A stretch of DNA of 64,000 nucleotides. Source: Paenibacillus sp. FSL H7-0737. GTDB lineage: Bacteria > Bacillota > Bacilli > Paenibacillales > Paenibacillaceae. The notes under the pieces were generated by a model that saw only the letters and a program-made list of their open reading frames with translations, was not told the origin of the DNA and searched no databases. The number at the start of each line of letters is the position of its first letter. Position 1 is the first letter of the stretch. The position numbers were made by a program, and so were the translations under genes. Below, one piece after another: positions 1-7,992 of this stretch. The stretch spans positions 1,860,001 to 1,924,000 of the forward strand of contig NZ_CP009279.1 in NCBI RefSeq assembly GCF_000758545.1. The letters are read 5' to 3'.

Positions 1-516
1 GTGCAGATCAAGACTGTACTAGGCAAAGAAGAAACTCTCTCCACTGTACAGATCGACTTCTTGCTGCCTGAACGCTTTGAATTGGAATATATCGGTGACG
101 ATGGTCAGAAACACCGTCCAGTCGTTCTACACCGCGGTATTTTAGGTACAATGGAGCGCTTTGTTGCTTTCTTGTTAGAGAACTTTGCAGGATCACTGCC
201 GCTTTGGCTGTCTCCACAGCAGGTTAAAGTTATTCCTGTTTCGACTGCCTTCGACGATTATGCTAAGGAAGTTACAGACAAGCTGCGTCGCCGTGGTATC
301 TCTGCTGAGGCAGATTTACGTAATGAGAAGCTTGGCTATAAGATCCGTGAAGCTCAGCTGGAGAAGCTACCATACATGTTCGTAGTTGGAGAGAATGAGA
401 TGAATGCCGAGACAGTTTCCATCCGTAAGCGTGGAGAAGGCGATATGGGAGCTAAGCCACTTCAAGAAGTGATTGAACTGCTGGCCCAAGAAATTGCTGA
501 CCGTGTAATCTCCTAA
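1..516 (+). CDS. thrS: Threonyl-tRNA synthetase, C-terminal part (cut by window edge)
   Basis: This is the last 171 residues of threonyl-tRNA synthetase, the cytoplasmic class II enzyme that charges tRNA-Thr. The stretch VLHRGILGTMERF is the motif 3 region that ends the catalytic core. It is followed by LWLSPQQVKVIPVS and the alpha/beta anticodon-binding domain ending in IADRVIS. The full protein is usually about 640 residues, so roughly the first 470 lie outside the window. The GTG at base 1 is probably an internal valine codon and not the start. No clear terminator follows before the next gene. The upstream leader, where a T-box would be expected, is not visible. Confidence 0.95.
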   Translation: MQIKTVLGKEETLSTVQIDFLLPERFELEYIGDDGQKHRPVVLHRGILGTMERFVAFLLENFAGSLPLWLSPQQVKVIPVSTAFDDYAKEVTDKLRRRGISAEADLRNEKLGYKIREAQLEKLPYMFVVGENEMNAETVSIRKRGEGDMGAKPLQEVIELLAQEIADRVIS

Positions 517-652
517 TTACTTGTAATAACCAACACCAAAAGTACGTCTAATAATGACCTCTGTCATATGCCCATAAGGATTGAAAATTGATCTTTATGT
601 ATAAAATTTTGTGAATCGGGAAACCTTCGCTAATAAGGGGGAGGTTTATCAC

Positions 653-1498
653 ATGAACAAAATGGGCATATTTCAGAGGTTTTGGTGTCTTTTCGTCACA
701 ATAGTCCTACTGTTGACTGCTGCAGGTATCATTCCTGAATCCAAGCATCAAGCAGTTGTGGCCAATGGGACAGGAGACACATTACAGCACACAGATATTA
801 GCAAAACGCTTTCGAACGAATTGCAACATACTCAGGCTAATTCTGGTTCAATGAGAATCAAAGATCAACAAGCTATTCTCACCACTGGCCGTGCTACCTT
901 GTTATCAAACGAGCCATATTCCAGCGTACCGATCGTTCCTGCGACAACAAAAAATAAACCAGTAGCTACAAAGTCACCACAGAGCACTAAAGCTCCAACT
1001 ACCAAAGGGAGTGGGGGCACGGGCTCTTCAAAATCGCCGAATTCTGTTCCTGTAGCTGCACCAGCTCCTGACCAGATTATTACTTCAATGAAAGTGATGG
1101 CGACGGGTTATACTGCGGGTTATGAATCTACAGGTAAAACATCTAAACATCCCGAATACGGAATCACCTATTCAGGTGTTAAAGTACGTAGAGATAAGAA
1201 CACAGTCTCGACTATTGCTGCTGACCCTAAGGTAATCCCGTTAGGGAGTATACTTTATATACCTGGTTATGGATACGGCATCGTCGCTGATACAGGATCT
1301 GCCATTAAAGGGCGGAAGATTGATTTGTATTTTGCTACTACGAAACAGGTGTATAAGGAATGGGGCAAAAAATCAGTTGTAGTTCAGCTCATTAAGCGAG
1401 GAAACGGTACATGTACAGAAGTGATGCTGAAGAAGCTCACTCAGGCAATTGAGACTTATAATGCTGTACCGCAATCCCTGCTGGAAGAATCCATTTAA
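653..1498 (+). CDS. Secreted 3D-domain protein (YabE/YocH-like, putative cell-wall hydrolase)
   Basis: This 281-residue protein has a hydrophobic N-terminal segment (residues about 8-27, [15 protein letters not shown]) that should act as signal peptide or anchor. A low-complexity Thr/Ser/Lys/Pro linker follows. The C-terminal 3D domain (about 150-235) has three conserved aspartates in [23 protein letters not shown] and KIDLYF. 3D domains occur in MltA-like and resuscitation-factor-like peptidoglycan enzymes, so a role in wall turnover or spore germination is inferred. The frame is open from a GTG at 611, but AAGGGGGAGG at 636-645 points to the ATG at 653. There is no LysM or G5 domain. Confidence 0.85.
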   Translation: MNKMGIFQRFWCLFVTIVLLLTAAGIIPESKHQAVVANGTGDTLQHTDISKTLSNELQHTQANSGSMRIKDQQAILTTGRATLLSNEPYSSVPIVPATTKNKPVATKSPQSTKAPTTKGSGGTGSSKSPNSVPVAAPAPDQIITSMKVMATGYTAGYESTGKTSKHPEYGITYSGVKVRRDKNTVSTIAADPKVIPLGSILYIPGYGYGIVADTGSAIKGRKIDLYFATTKQVYKEWGKKSVVVQLIKRGNGTCTEVMLKKLTQAIETYNAVPQSLLEESI

Positions 1499-1555
1499 GA
1501 TCTAGCGGTTATACTTCAATGAATTTGGTGGATTGAACTTAATTTCACTTGGTCA

Positions 1556-1586
1556 TGCATAATAGTGACATCACCTTGCCATAATA
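1556..1586 (+). promoter_or_regulatory. Candidate sigma-G (forespore) promoter for the SASP-like gene
   Basis: TGCATA at 1556-1561 and CATAATA at 1580-1586 are 18 bp apart. They fit the Bacillus sigma-G pattern (GHATR at -35, CATNHTA at -10, spacer 17-18). The site lies about 90 bp upstream of the small gene at 1675, whose product resembles a spore protein. The match was made by eye. Confidence 0.5.
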
Positions 1587-1674
1587 CGGACTGGGGCAGA
1601 GCATTAGCCTCATCCGAGATTTTCTCTTAGTAAGCATTATCTATGCTGCATAAGGGATAAGGGAGGTGAATTAC

Positions 1675-1818
1675 GTGGCTAATAATAAAAAATCTAAAGT
1701 TCAAGAAAACTACAAAACACCGAATGAAAAATACAATGCTGAGTTTGCTGTTGAGAATGACGGCGCAACTAAGCAAAGTGGAAATACTTCTAAGCCAGCT
1801 CAGAAACCGCAACAATAA
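1675..1818 (+). CDS. Probable gamma-type small acid-soluble spore protein (47 aa)
   Basis: A 47-residue hydrophilic protein, rich in Asn, Gln and Lys, with no Cys or Trp. It begins VANNKKSKVQENYK and contains YNAEFAVEND. The EFAVE core resembles the EFASE site that the germination protease GPR cuts in gamma-type SASPs, which store amino acids in the spore core. The start is a GTG 7 bases after the very strong GGGAGGTGA. Upstream is a sigma-G-like promoter and downstream a terminator, so it is probably monocistronic. It is shorter than the B. subtilis homologue and has one cleavage-site-like motif where SspE has repeats. The assignment is inference from composition, motif and promoter. Confidence 0.6.
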   Translation: MANNKKSKVQENYKTPNEKYNAEFAVENDGATKQSGNTSKPAQKPQQ

Positions 1819-1850
1819 TGCGCTTCTGAAGCAGAAGACTGCTGAATAAA

Positions 1851-1896
1851 GAGACTGTCCCAATCAGTTTATAACTGAGGGACGGTCTTTTTTTCA
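1851..1896 (+). terminator. Rho-independent terminator after the SASP-like gene
   Basis: GAGACTGTCCC pairs with GGGACGGTCTT, with an inner CAGTT/AACTG stem, followed by a T-rich run (TTTTTTTC). Confidence 0.85.
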
Positions 1897-2063
1897 TTTT
1901 TCATATATAATGAAGTAAATGGAATATTACCCCATTCGTCTCCGTCTAGAGACTGAGTGGAAGTTCCTTCTCTCGCCGCTGTTTATGAGCGCTTCCTTCC
2001 TGTAGACTAAGGCTATAAGATTGAAGAAGAGAGCGTTCCACTAATTTAAAGGGGAAATGGAAT

Positions 2064-3143
2064 ATGAAAAGAAGGTTCACCAGTCAGATTTTTGGCGGCT
2101 TGATCCTGATAGGGATTGGAGCCATGTTTCTACTTAGACAATTGGGTTACACCGATTTCAGCTTAGGTTATTTAATCTCAAATTATTGGCCTGTTATCTT
2201 GATCCTCATGGGGATGAAGCGACTCCTGGGTACGGGAGACGAACATCAAAAAGGTGGATCTTCACCTATCGGCGGTTTTTTCTTTCTGGCGATCGGAGTG
2301 TTCTTCCTTGGACGAAATTTGGACTGGTTCGATATTTCAGCCGGGGATTTTTTCAAAATGTTCATTCCAATCATGCTTATTGGTGGCGGTCTTTATGTGA
2401 TCTTTAAACCACGAGGTTCAGTACCACCAGTGCCACCTGCGCCACCGTCACCACCTGATTACTTTCCTCCAGGAAAAAGCTCACTGGATGTGGAGCCGCC
2501 AACGCCGCTGGATTCCACGCTTGATGAACAATTCGAGCAGAAATTCGGCAAACCTTCTGGAGAGCGAGACTGGAATATTAATCTTCAAAAAGATGAAGAA
2601 GAGGATGAGGACGGAACTGGAGCTTTTAAGTCCACCGCTGAATCACGTTGGCAGGAGAAACAGGAGCGTCATGAGCGCAGACGCCAAGAACGTCATGAGC
2701 GTCATGCTAGAAGACATGGGGAATGGCATGAGGAGTTCCATAAGACAGAGAGTAGCAGCAAGGAGTCAACTAATCGCTCTGCTTTTATTGGGGATGTCCA
2801 CATGGGTCGCGAGCATTTCCAACTGAAGAATACAAATGTCTCGCAGTTTATAGGTGATACTGTACTGGATCTGACGAACGCGCAGATTGCTTATGGAGAA
2901 ACGAAAATTAATATCTCCGCTTTTATAGGTGACATCAAGGTGTACATTCCGAATGATATGGATCTTGGAATCTCAGTGAACAGTAGTTCATTTATCGGCG
3001 ATATGGAAGTTTTGGATCAGTCTCGGAGTGGATTTATGAGCAGTGTTCAATGCAAGACGCCTTATTATAAAGAAGCGGGCAAAAAGGTCCGCATTAACGT
3101 AAGTGCTTTTATAGGTGACATTAAAGTTAAAACGGTGGGTTAG
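2064..3143 (+). CDS. liaF: LiaF-like membrane protein, modulator of the LiaSR system
   Basis: A 359-residue protein with four predicted membrane helices in the first 110 residues (for example FGGLILIGIGAMFLL and MFIPIMLIGGGLYVIF). A Pro-rich stretch and a long, highly charged Arg/His/Glu linker (about 115-235) follow. The C-terminal LiaF domain carries five S-x-FIGD repeats, predicted beta-helical or sheet-forming. In B. subtilis LiaF keeps the kinase LiaS off until cell-wall antibiotics act. It is directly followed by the kinase gene (stop TAG touches ATG) and then the regulator, so a three-gene operon is clear. The charged linker is unusually long for LiaF. Confidence 0.88.
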   Translation: MKRRFTSQIFGGLILIGIGAMFLLRQLGYTDFSLGYLISNYWPVILILMGMKRLLGTGDEHQKGGSSPIGGFFFLAIGVFFLGRNLDWFDISAGDFFKMFIPIMLIGGGLYVIFKPRGSVPPVPPAPPSPPDYFPPGKSSLDVEPPTPLDSTLDEQFEQKFGKPSGERDWNINLQKDEEEDEDGTGAFKSTAESRWQEKQERHERRRQERHERHARRHGEWHEEFHKTESSSKESTNRSAFIGDVHMGREHFQLKNTNVSQFIGDTVLDLTNAQIAYGETKINISAFIGDIKVYIPNDMDLGISVNSSSFIGDMEVLDQSRSGFMSSVQCKTPYYKEAGKKVRINVSAFIGDIKVKTVG

Positions 3144-4220
3144 ATGGGAACAATCTTTAGTAATACCAAATGGTTGTTGTTGTTTTACTTTTTGCTCACT
3201 GGAGCCGTAAGCGCCGGGTTGATGTATGCAGGCACTTGCCTTGGGTATATCGAAGTAATGGATTATCGCATGTGGCTGTACTTATGTCTGGGGATCGTGT
3301 TGTTCACTGTTGTAATCGGCTATATGGCAGGTCAGCGCATTCAGCGCCGGATTGATCATCTGGATCTAAATATGCTGCAGGTGGCAAAAGGGAATCTGTC
3401 CGTTCGTATGCCAGAGAGTGATGACCAGTCTTTTGCGAGAGTGTACCATGAATTTAATGTCATGATGGATACGGTTGAGAACAAGATGCAGCTTCTGCAG
3501 CGATTGGGTGAACAAGAGGTTATTGAGAAGGAACAGGCAGCGGAGAGTGCGGTGTTGGAGGAAAGAAGGCGTATGGCCCGGGATTTGCATGATACGGTGA
3601 GCCAACAGCTTTTTGCCATCCATATGTCGGCTTCTTCGCTGCCTAAAGTGCTGAAGGTTAATGAAGCTCAAGGTCAATTGGTAATGGATCAGTTAATTGC
3701 AATGTCACAGATGGCACAAAAGCAGATGAGAGCACTTATTGCACAGTTGCGACCGGTGGAGCTGGAAGGCAGGAATCTTTTCGAAGCACTGGAAAAATGG
3801 TTCCCTGATTATTGCCGCCAGAACGGCTTAAAAGGAATGAAGGAGCTTGAGCTGCAAGGAGAATTATCTGAGGCTATTGAACATCAGTTATTCTTGATTA
3901 TCCAGGAGGCTATGGCGAATATTGTGAAGCATGCTGAAGCTAGACTGGTCAGTTTATCACTGCGTGAAGGGTCAAGACAGGTTGTGCTGAGTATTAGCGA
4001 CGACGGTCAAGGTTTTGAACATATACAGCAAAAACAGGGATCATACGGTCTTACCACCATGCGCGAACGTGCGGAGAAACTGGGTGGACAAGTGGAGATT
4101 ATTAGCCGTAAAGGTGCGGGAACGACCATACGCGTACATATCCCTAAGTTTGTGCAAGGGAACTCTGAGTTAGAGGAAAAAAGAGCATTAGGAACAGATA
4201 CAGAGGACGAGGAGGAATAG
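3144..4220 (+). CDS. liaS: LiaS-like sensor histidine kinase (HisKA_3 type)
   Basis: A 358-residue NarX-family kinase. There are two N-terminal membrane helices (about 7-29 and 43-63) with a very short extracellular loop, typical of intramembrane-sensing kinases. A HAMP segment and a coiled coil follow. The dimerisation domain has the phospho-acceptor His149 in RRRMARDLHD. The C-terminal HATPase_c has N-box QEAMANIVKHAE and G-boxes SDDGQGF and GSYGLTTM. It should phosphorylate the regulator encoded 3 bases downstream, under control of the LiaF-like protein. The envelope-stress role is inferred from the operon. Confidence 0.88.
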   Translation: MGTIFSNTKWLLLFYFLLTGAVSAGLMYAGTCLGYIEVMDYRMWLYLCLGIVLFTVVIGYMAGQRIQRRIDHLDLNMLQVAKGNLSVRMPESDDQSFARVYHEFNVMMDTVENKMQLLQRLGEQEVIEKEQAAESAVLEERRRMARDLHDTVSQQLFAIHMSASSLPKVLKVNEAQGQLVMDQLIAMSQMAQKQMRALIAQLRPVELEGRNLFEALEKWFPDYCRQNGLKGMKELELQGELSEAIEHQLFLIIQEAMANIVKHAEARLVSLSLREGSRQVVLSISDDGQGFEHIQQKQGSYGLTTMRERAEKLGGQVEIISRKGAGTTIRVHIPKFVQGNSELEEKRALGTDTEDEEE

Positions 4221-4223
4221 AGC

Positions 4224-4877
4224 ATGAGCGTCATAAGAGTGTTGCTCGTGGATGATCATGATATGGTGCGGATGGGTCTTAAAACATATCTGATGCTGGA
4301 GCCGACGTTTGAGGTTATAGGTGAGGCAGCAAATGGACAGGAAGCGCTGGAGATGCTGCGTGCTGGTGGACATGAAGGCTTACCCGATCTCGTGCTGATG
4401 GATCTGATGATGCCTGTGATGAATGGTGTGGAGACTACTCGTGCAGTGCTATCGGAATTTCCTGGTCTCAAAATCGTTATCTTGACCAGCTTTTTAGAGG
4501 ATGACCTCGTCGTGGACGCTATAGAGGCTGGAGCAGTCAGCTATGTGCTCAAAACTGTGTCTGCAGAGGAGCTGATCTACGCACTGCAAGGCGCATTTCG
4601 AGGTATGCCAGTTATGACTGGTGATGTATCGCAAGCGCTGACACGTGGCATTCGCCAGCGTACCGTGCAAGGTGATTCCTCCGGCTTGACGGAGCGTGAG
4701 AAGGAGGTCCTACTGCTCATTGCTGAGGGCAAGACCAATAAGGATATCGGCGAGGAACTACATATCAGCATCAAGACAGTGAAGACGCATGTCAGTAACC
4801 TGCTGATGAAATGCGAGCTGGATGATCGAACCCAGTTGGCTATTTATGCTCATCGAAAGGGTTGGGCTCAGGGTTAG
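4224..4877 (+). CDS. liaR: LiaR-like response regulator (NarL/FixJ family)
   Basis: A 217-residue regulator. The receiver (1-125) has the acidic pair in VDDHD, phospho-acceptor Asp60 in LVLMDLMMP and the conserved Lys in VLKT. The C-terminal LuxR-type helix-turn-helix (about 150-212) reads LTEREKEVLLLIAEGKTNKDI and then HISIKTVKTHVSN. It is the partner of the kinase immediately upstream and the last gene of the liaF-liaS-liaR operon. Its target here is unknown; in B. subtilis LiaR activates liaIH, but no liaIH-like gene is seen nearby. Confidence 0.88.
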   Translation: MSVIRVLLVDDHDMVRMGLKTYLMLEPTFEVIGEAANGQEALEMLRAGGHEGLPDLVLMDLMMPVMNGVETTRAVLSEFPGLKIVILTSFLEDDLVVDAIEAGAVSYVLKTVSAEELIYALQGAFRGMPVMTGDVSQALTRGIRQRTVQGDSSGLTEREKEVLLLIAEGKTNKDIGEELHISIKTVKTHVSNLLMKCELDDRTQLAIYAHRKGWAQG

Positions 4878-4927
4878 GTTTGTTATTCAAGATGATTTGG
4901 GGTAGTTTATGGGGGCTTAAAAGTAAG

Positions 4928-5113
4928 TTATAGGGAAAACTTCCCTTTAAACTTGAGTTTTAGGCTTGTATACAGGATTATAGGGAAATCCTCCGTATAA
5001 ATTCCTTGTTTTTCTCATAAATAGCTATATTGCTGAGAATTATAGGGAGGTATTCCCTTTAAATCTTGATTTCTTATGGTTTTTGGTTAATTATAGGGAG
5101 TTTTTCCCTATAA
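4928..5113. repeat. Array A: four 23-bp palindromes with 50/62/51 spacing
   Basis: Four copies start at 4928, 4978, 5040 and 5091. Each is TTATAGGGA, five variable bases, then TCCCTATAA or a one-base variant. The linkers between copies are 27, 39 and 28 bp. The same motif, copy number and linker lengths recur at 28668-28854, while the linker sequences are largely different. The function is unknown. Confidence 0.9.
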
Positions 5114-5195
5114 TTATTGATCGTTGTTTGTTCCTTGTTCTTGGACTTCGTTCATGGACGACGTTCTAGGATTTTGTTCTAGGTTGTATGTTGGA

Positions 5196-5236
5196 AGTTC
5201 GGGCCGCGTTGTTTTCCGCGCCCGAGCTTCTTTTTT
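5196..5236 (+). terminator. Terminator-like hairpin downstream of liaFSR
   Basis: AGTTCGGGCCGCG pairs with CGCGCCCGAGCT, with one bulge and one G-T pair, and is followed by TCTTTTTT. It lies 320 bp after liaR, so the palindrome array would be part of the liaFSR transcript. Confidence 0.7.
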
Positions 5237-5249
5237 ACTTCCCTGCCTA

Positions 5250-5363
5250 GGGATTGGGTATCAGAGCGAAAAGTTTACGTCCGCCCTTGAAATCATGTTC
5301 CACTCGCAGTGTCAATTCATAGGAACATGATTTCAACAGCGGTGTAGCCTGAAACCCATTCCC
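5250..5363. repeat. Interrupted inverted repeat upstream of htrA
   Basis: The inner arms TTGAAATCATGTTCC (5287-5301) and its exact complement (5322-5336) are separated by 20 bp. Outer arms at 5250-5264 and 5349-5363 match 13 of 15 positions. Between inner and outer arms lie unrelated stretches of different length (22 and 12 bp). It could fold as a long RNA hairpin or be a decayed small mobile element. Confidence 0.7.
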
Positions 5364-5527
5364 GATCAACAGCGTGCGCCTTTTGAACCAAATCCCGTCT
5401 ATTCGCCTATATCTTTTATCTCCGCTTAAATTGTTTTTAATGTGACCTTAAGGTTTAAAGTACAAAATAAGAAACAAGAAAACAAATTAATCCTTGTCAG
5501 GCGACAGGATGCAGGAGGTAAATAAAC

Positions 5528-7192
5528 ATGGACGATAACAAAAACAACTTTAATCGAGACAATGGACCAGCACCAGATCGGGATTGGGACAATAATAACC
5601 ATAATAGCAATAATAATCAGTCATCCGAATCCGGATCATCATACTACTATTCTTATGGACCATTTAAATCATTGAACAAAGATGAAAGTAACGTAGACGG
5701 AAGTGCTCAGCATTACAACCGGATGGAGCCGGAGCGGGTCGAGATTACACCTCCACAGCCTGTAAAACAACTTCCATATAACAGTTCATATCGCAGTACA
5801 GGCTTTGATGGTAATGGCGGTGGACGTGGAGGAAACGGCGGAGGCGGTTCTGAAGGTGGCGGTGGCTGGCAATTTAATAAAAAGCCAAAAAGCTCAGTGA
5901 AAACAATATTTGTTTCCTTCTTAGCGGGTATGGTCGTTCTCTCAGGTTCTATGTTCATGGCAGATCGAGGCAACTGGTTCACAGGAGATGCAGCTTCAAC
6001 CATTGCGAGCTCAGAATCGAATGGAACGGCGAAGACGACGAATGAGAGTGCTAGTACTACACCTAATACTACCACTACATCATTGGTGAAAGGATCTCGT
6101 GATGTGACTGGCGTAGTTGATGCGGTTGGACCAGCAGTCGTCAAGATTGAGACGTTAGTGAAATCTGGTTCGCGTAATGGAAGTTCATCCAGTCCGAACT
6201 TAAGTGATCCGTTCTCTCAATTTTTCTTCGGGGATCAATACGGTGGAAGTGGTTCTTCACAAAATGAGCAGGACTCGAAGTCAGGTTCAAATTCTTCATC
6301 GCAGCTCATCCCTTATGGAATTGGAACAGGCTTCATTTATGAGAAATCCGGATATATTTTGACCAATCAGCACGTCATTGAAAATGCCGATGTTATCCAA
6401 GTTACAGTGGATGGCGTGACCAAACCATACGAAGCGAAATTGCTAGGTTCTAGCAAAGATCTGGATTTGGCAGTACTGAAGATTGAAGGAGATACTGATT
6501 TTCCTACAGTTGCTCTGGGAGATTCGGATAGCTTGAAAGTAGGCTCAGAAGTGGTTGCTATCGGTAACCCGCAAGGCTTCGACCATACAGTAACCTCTGG
6601 TGTTCTTAGTGCAAAAGGACGCAGCATTGATATTAACGAAGAAGATGGTAGTGGAACACGCAACTACAAAAACCTGCTGCAAACAGATGCTTCTATCAAC
6701 CCTGGTAACTCCGGTGGTCCGTTGCTCAATATGAATGGACAGGTAATTGGTATGAACGTAGCTGTTAGCACAGATTCCCAAGGTATAGGTTTCGCTATCG
6801 CTGTGAATACGATTAAAGAAGTCGTAGATAAACTCGAAGCGAACCAAGCGATTCCAAAAGAACCCGTACCATTCATTGGTGCAACGCTTATGACGATTAC
6901 AGATGAAGTAGCTAAGCAAATGGGCACGGATATTAAAGAAGGTTCTGTAGTTGCAGACATTATCTTTAAATCGCCAGCGTATGCCGCTGACTTGCGCCCT
7001 TACGATATCATTACAGGTGCAAATGGCACAAAATATGCAACAAATCAAGATCTGATCGCTTTCATTCAAACGTTAAAAGTCGGTGACAAAGTAACGCTGA
7101 ATGTGGTGCGCGATGGTAAAAACATGGATCTTTCCGTAACAATCGGCAACAAGAATGATTTTGATACGACTACTGGGCAAAGTCAGAAGTAA
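5528..7192 (+). CDS. htrA: Membrane-anchored HtrA/DegP-like serine protease with PDZ domain
   Basis: A 554-residue protein. Residues 1-120 are cytoplasmic and disordered, with Asn-rich and Gly-rich stretches. A single membrane helix is at about 126-146 (IFVSFLAGMVVLSGSMFM). The extracellular trypsin-like domain has the triad His282 (TNQHV), Asp313 (DLDLAVLK) and Ser395 (NPGNSGGP). One PDZ domain covers about 450-545. The family degrades misfolded secreted proteins outside the membrane. The start follows GCAGGAGG at 5510-5517. The two-component pair just downstream suggests a quality-control stress circuit, as in the mycobacterial MprAB/PepD neighbourhood. A terminator separates them. Confidence 0.92.
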   Translation: MDDNKNNFNRDNGPAPDRDWDNNNHNSNNNQSSESGSSYYYSYGPFKSLNKDESNVDGSAQHYNRMEPERVEITPPQPVKQLPYNSSYRSTGFDGNGGGRGGNGGGGSEGGGGWQFNKKPKSSVKTIFVSFLAGMVVLSGSMFMADRGNWFTGDAASTIASSESNGTAKTTNESASTTPNTTTTSLVKGSRDVTGVVDAVGPAVVKIETLVKSGSRNGSSSSPNLSDPFSQFFFGDQYGGSGSSQNEQDSKSGSNSSSQLIPYGIGTGFIYEKSGYILTNQHVIENADVIQVTVDGVTKPYEAKLLGSSKDLDLAVLKIEGDTDFPTVALGDSDSLKVGSEVVAIGNPQGFDHTVTSGVLSAKGRSIDINEEDGSGTRNYKNLLQTDASINPGNSGGPLLNMNGQVIGMNVAVSTDSQGIGFAIAVNTIKEVVDKLEANQAIPKEPVPFIGATLMTITDEVAKQMGTDIKEGSVVADIIFKSPAYAADLRPYDIITGANGTKYATNQDLIAFIQTLKVGDKVTLNVVRDGKNMDLSVTIGNKNDFDTTTGQSQK

Positions 7193-7214
7193 TAACACCG
7201 GACGGTGAATAACG

Positions 7215-7239
7215 CGGAAGGGGCAACCCTTCCGTTTTT
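7215..7239 (+). terminator. Terminator after htrA
   Basis: CGGAAGGG, tetraloop GCAA, CCCTTCCG and then five T: a textbook intrinsic terminator. Confidence 0.9.
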
Positions 7240-7301
7240 GTCTAATCATGGTGTGACTGCTACAATATAAATAAATAGAAATGAACAATGGGGGCTGCTT
7301 G

Positions 7302-7991
7302 ATGCGACCGAATATTCTTATTATTGATGATGATGAAAAAATTATTTCCATGCTGCGCCGGGGGTTAGCTTTTGAAGGCTACGATGTAAAGACAGCGGTG
7401 AATGGAGCGGATGGTTTACGAGCAATCCTAAGCAGCGATCCGGATGTGGTGATTTTGGATGTTATGATGCCTCAGGTAGACGGATTTGAAGTCTGTCGTC
7501 GTTTGCGAGAAGGGGGCAGTAATGTACCTGTTCTAATGCTTACGGCCAAGGATGAAATTGAGCATCGTGTGAAAGGGCTTGATCTGGGTGCGGACGATTA
7601 TCTAGTTAAACCATTTGCGCTGGAAGAGTTACTTGCGCGTGTGCGAGCATTGCTTCGGCGCAAGAGTGAGCAAAGTGGCGGCAGTGAGCAAGCGGTTACT
7701 TACGAGGATATTACCTTGGATGTGGATTCACGTGAAGTGACACGCGCCGGCAAGAGACTGGAGCTGACAGCGAAGGAATTTGAGCTGCTGCATCTCTTTA
7801 TGCAAAATCCGAAACGGGTGCTTTCGCGGGATCTGATCATGGATAAAATATGGGGTTATGATTATAGCGGTGAATCAAATGTACTTGAGGTATACATAGC
7901 TATGCTACGTCAAAAGACGGAGGAGCATGGCGGTAAACGCCTCATTCAAACGATCCGGGGTGCCGGTTACATTCTAAGAGGTGACAACTAA
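7302..7991 (+). CDS. OmpR/PhoB-family response regulator (MprA-like)
   Basis: A 229-residue regulator. The receiver has the acidic triplet IIDDDEK, phospho-acceptor Asp53 in VILDVMMP and Lys in YLVKPF. The C-terminal winged helix (about 130-227) has LTAKEFELLHLF and TIRGAGYIL. The frame also has an upstream ATG at 7281, but AATGGGGGC at 7287-7295 places the start at 7302, where the conserved N-terminus begins. The kinase starts 2 bases after its stop. The order htrA, regulator, kinase suggests that the system senses extracytoplasmic protein or envelope stress and may control htrA; this is inference. Confidence 0.88.
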   Translation: MRPNILIIDDDEKIISMLRRGLAFEGYDVKTAVNGADGLRAILSSDPDVVILDVMMPQVDGFEVCRRLREGGSNVPVLMLTAKDEIEHRVKGLDLGADDYLVKPFALEELLARVRALLRRKSEQSGGSEQAVTYEDITLDVDSREVTRAGKRLELTAKEFELLHLFMQNPKRVLSRDLIMDKIWGYDYSGESNVLEVYIAMLRQKTEEHGGKRLIQTIRGAGYILRGDN

Positions 7992-7992
7992 C

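Larger units (their letters stand above)
4878..5527. other. 650-bp intergenic region between liaR and htrA
   Basis: This gap holds, in order, a four-copy array of 23-bp palindromes (4928-5113), a terminator-like hairpin (5196-5236) and an interrupted inverted repeat (5250-5363). An AT-rich leader before htrA contains the ribosome site GCAGGAGG. No convincing gene is present; the open frame at 5124-5330 lacks a ribosome site and crosses the hairpins. Confidence 0.8.

Noticed and set aside
1956..2042. AGTGGAA / TTCCACT inverted arms before liaF as a LiaR operator or leader structure
   Set aside because: The arms are only 7 bp and 73 bp apart, which is expected by chance in this length; no LiaR consensus match was evident.
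5124..5330. 68-codon open frame before htrA
   Set aside because: It crosses the terminator hairpin and one arm of the inverted repeat and has no ribosome site.
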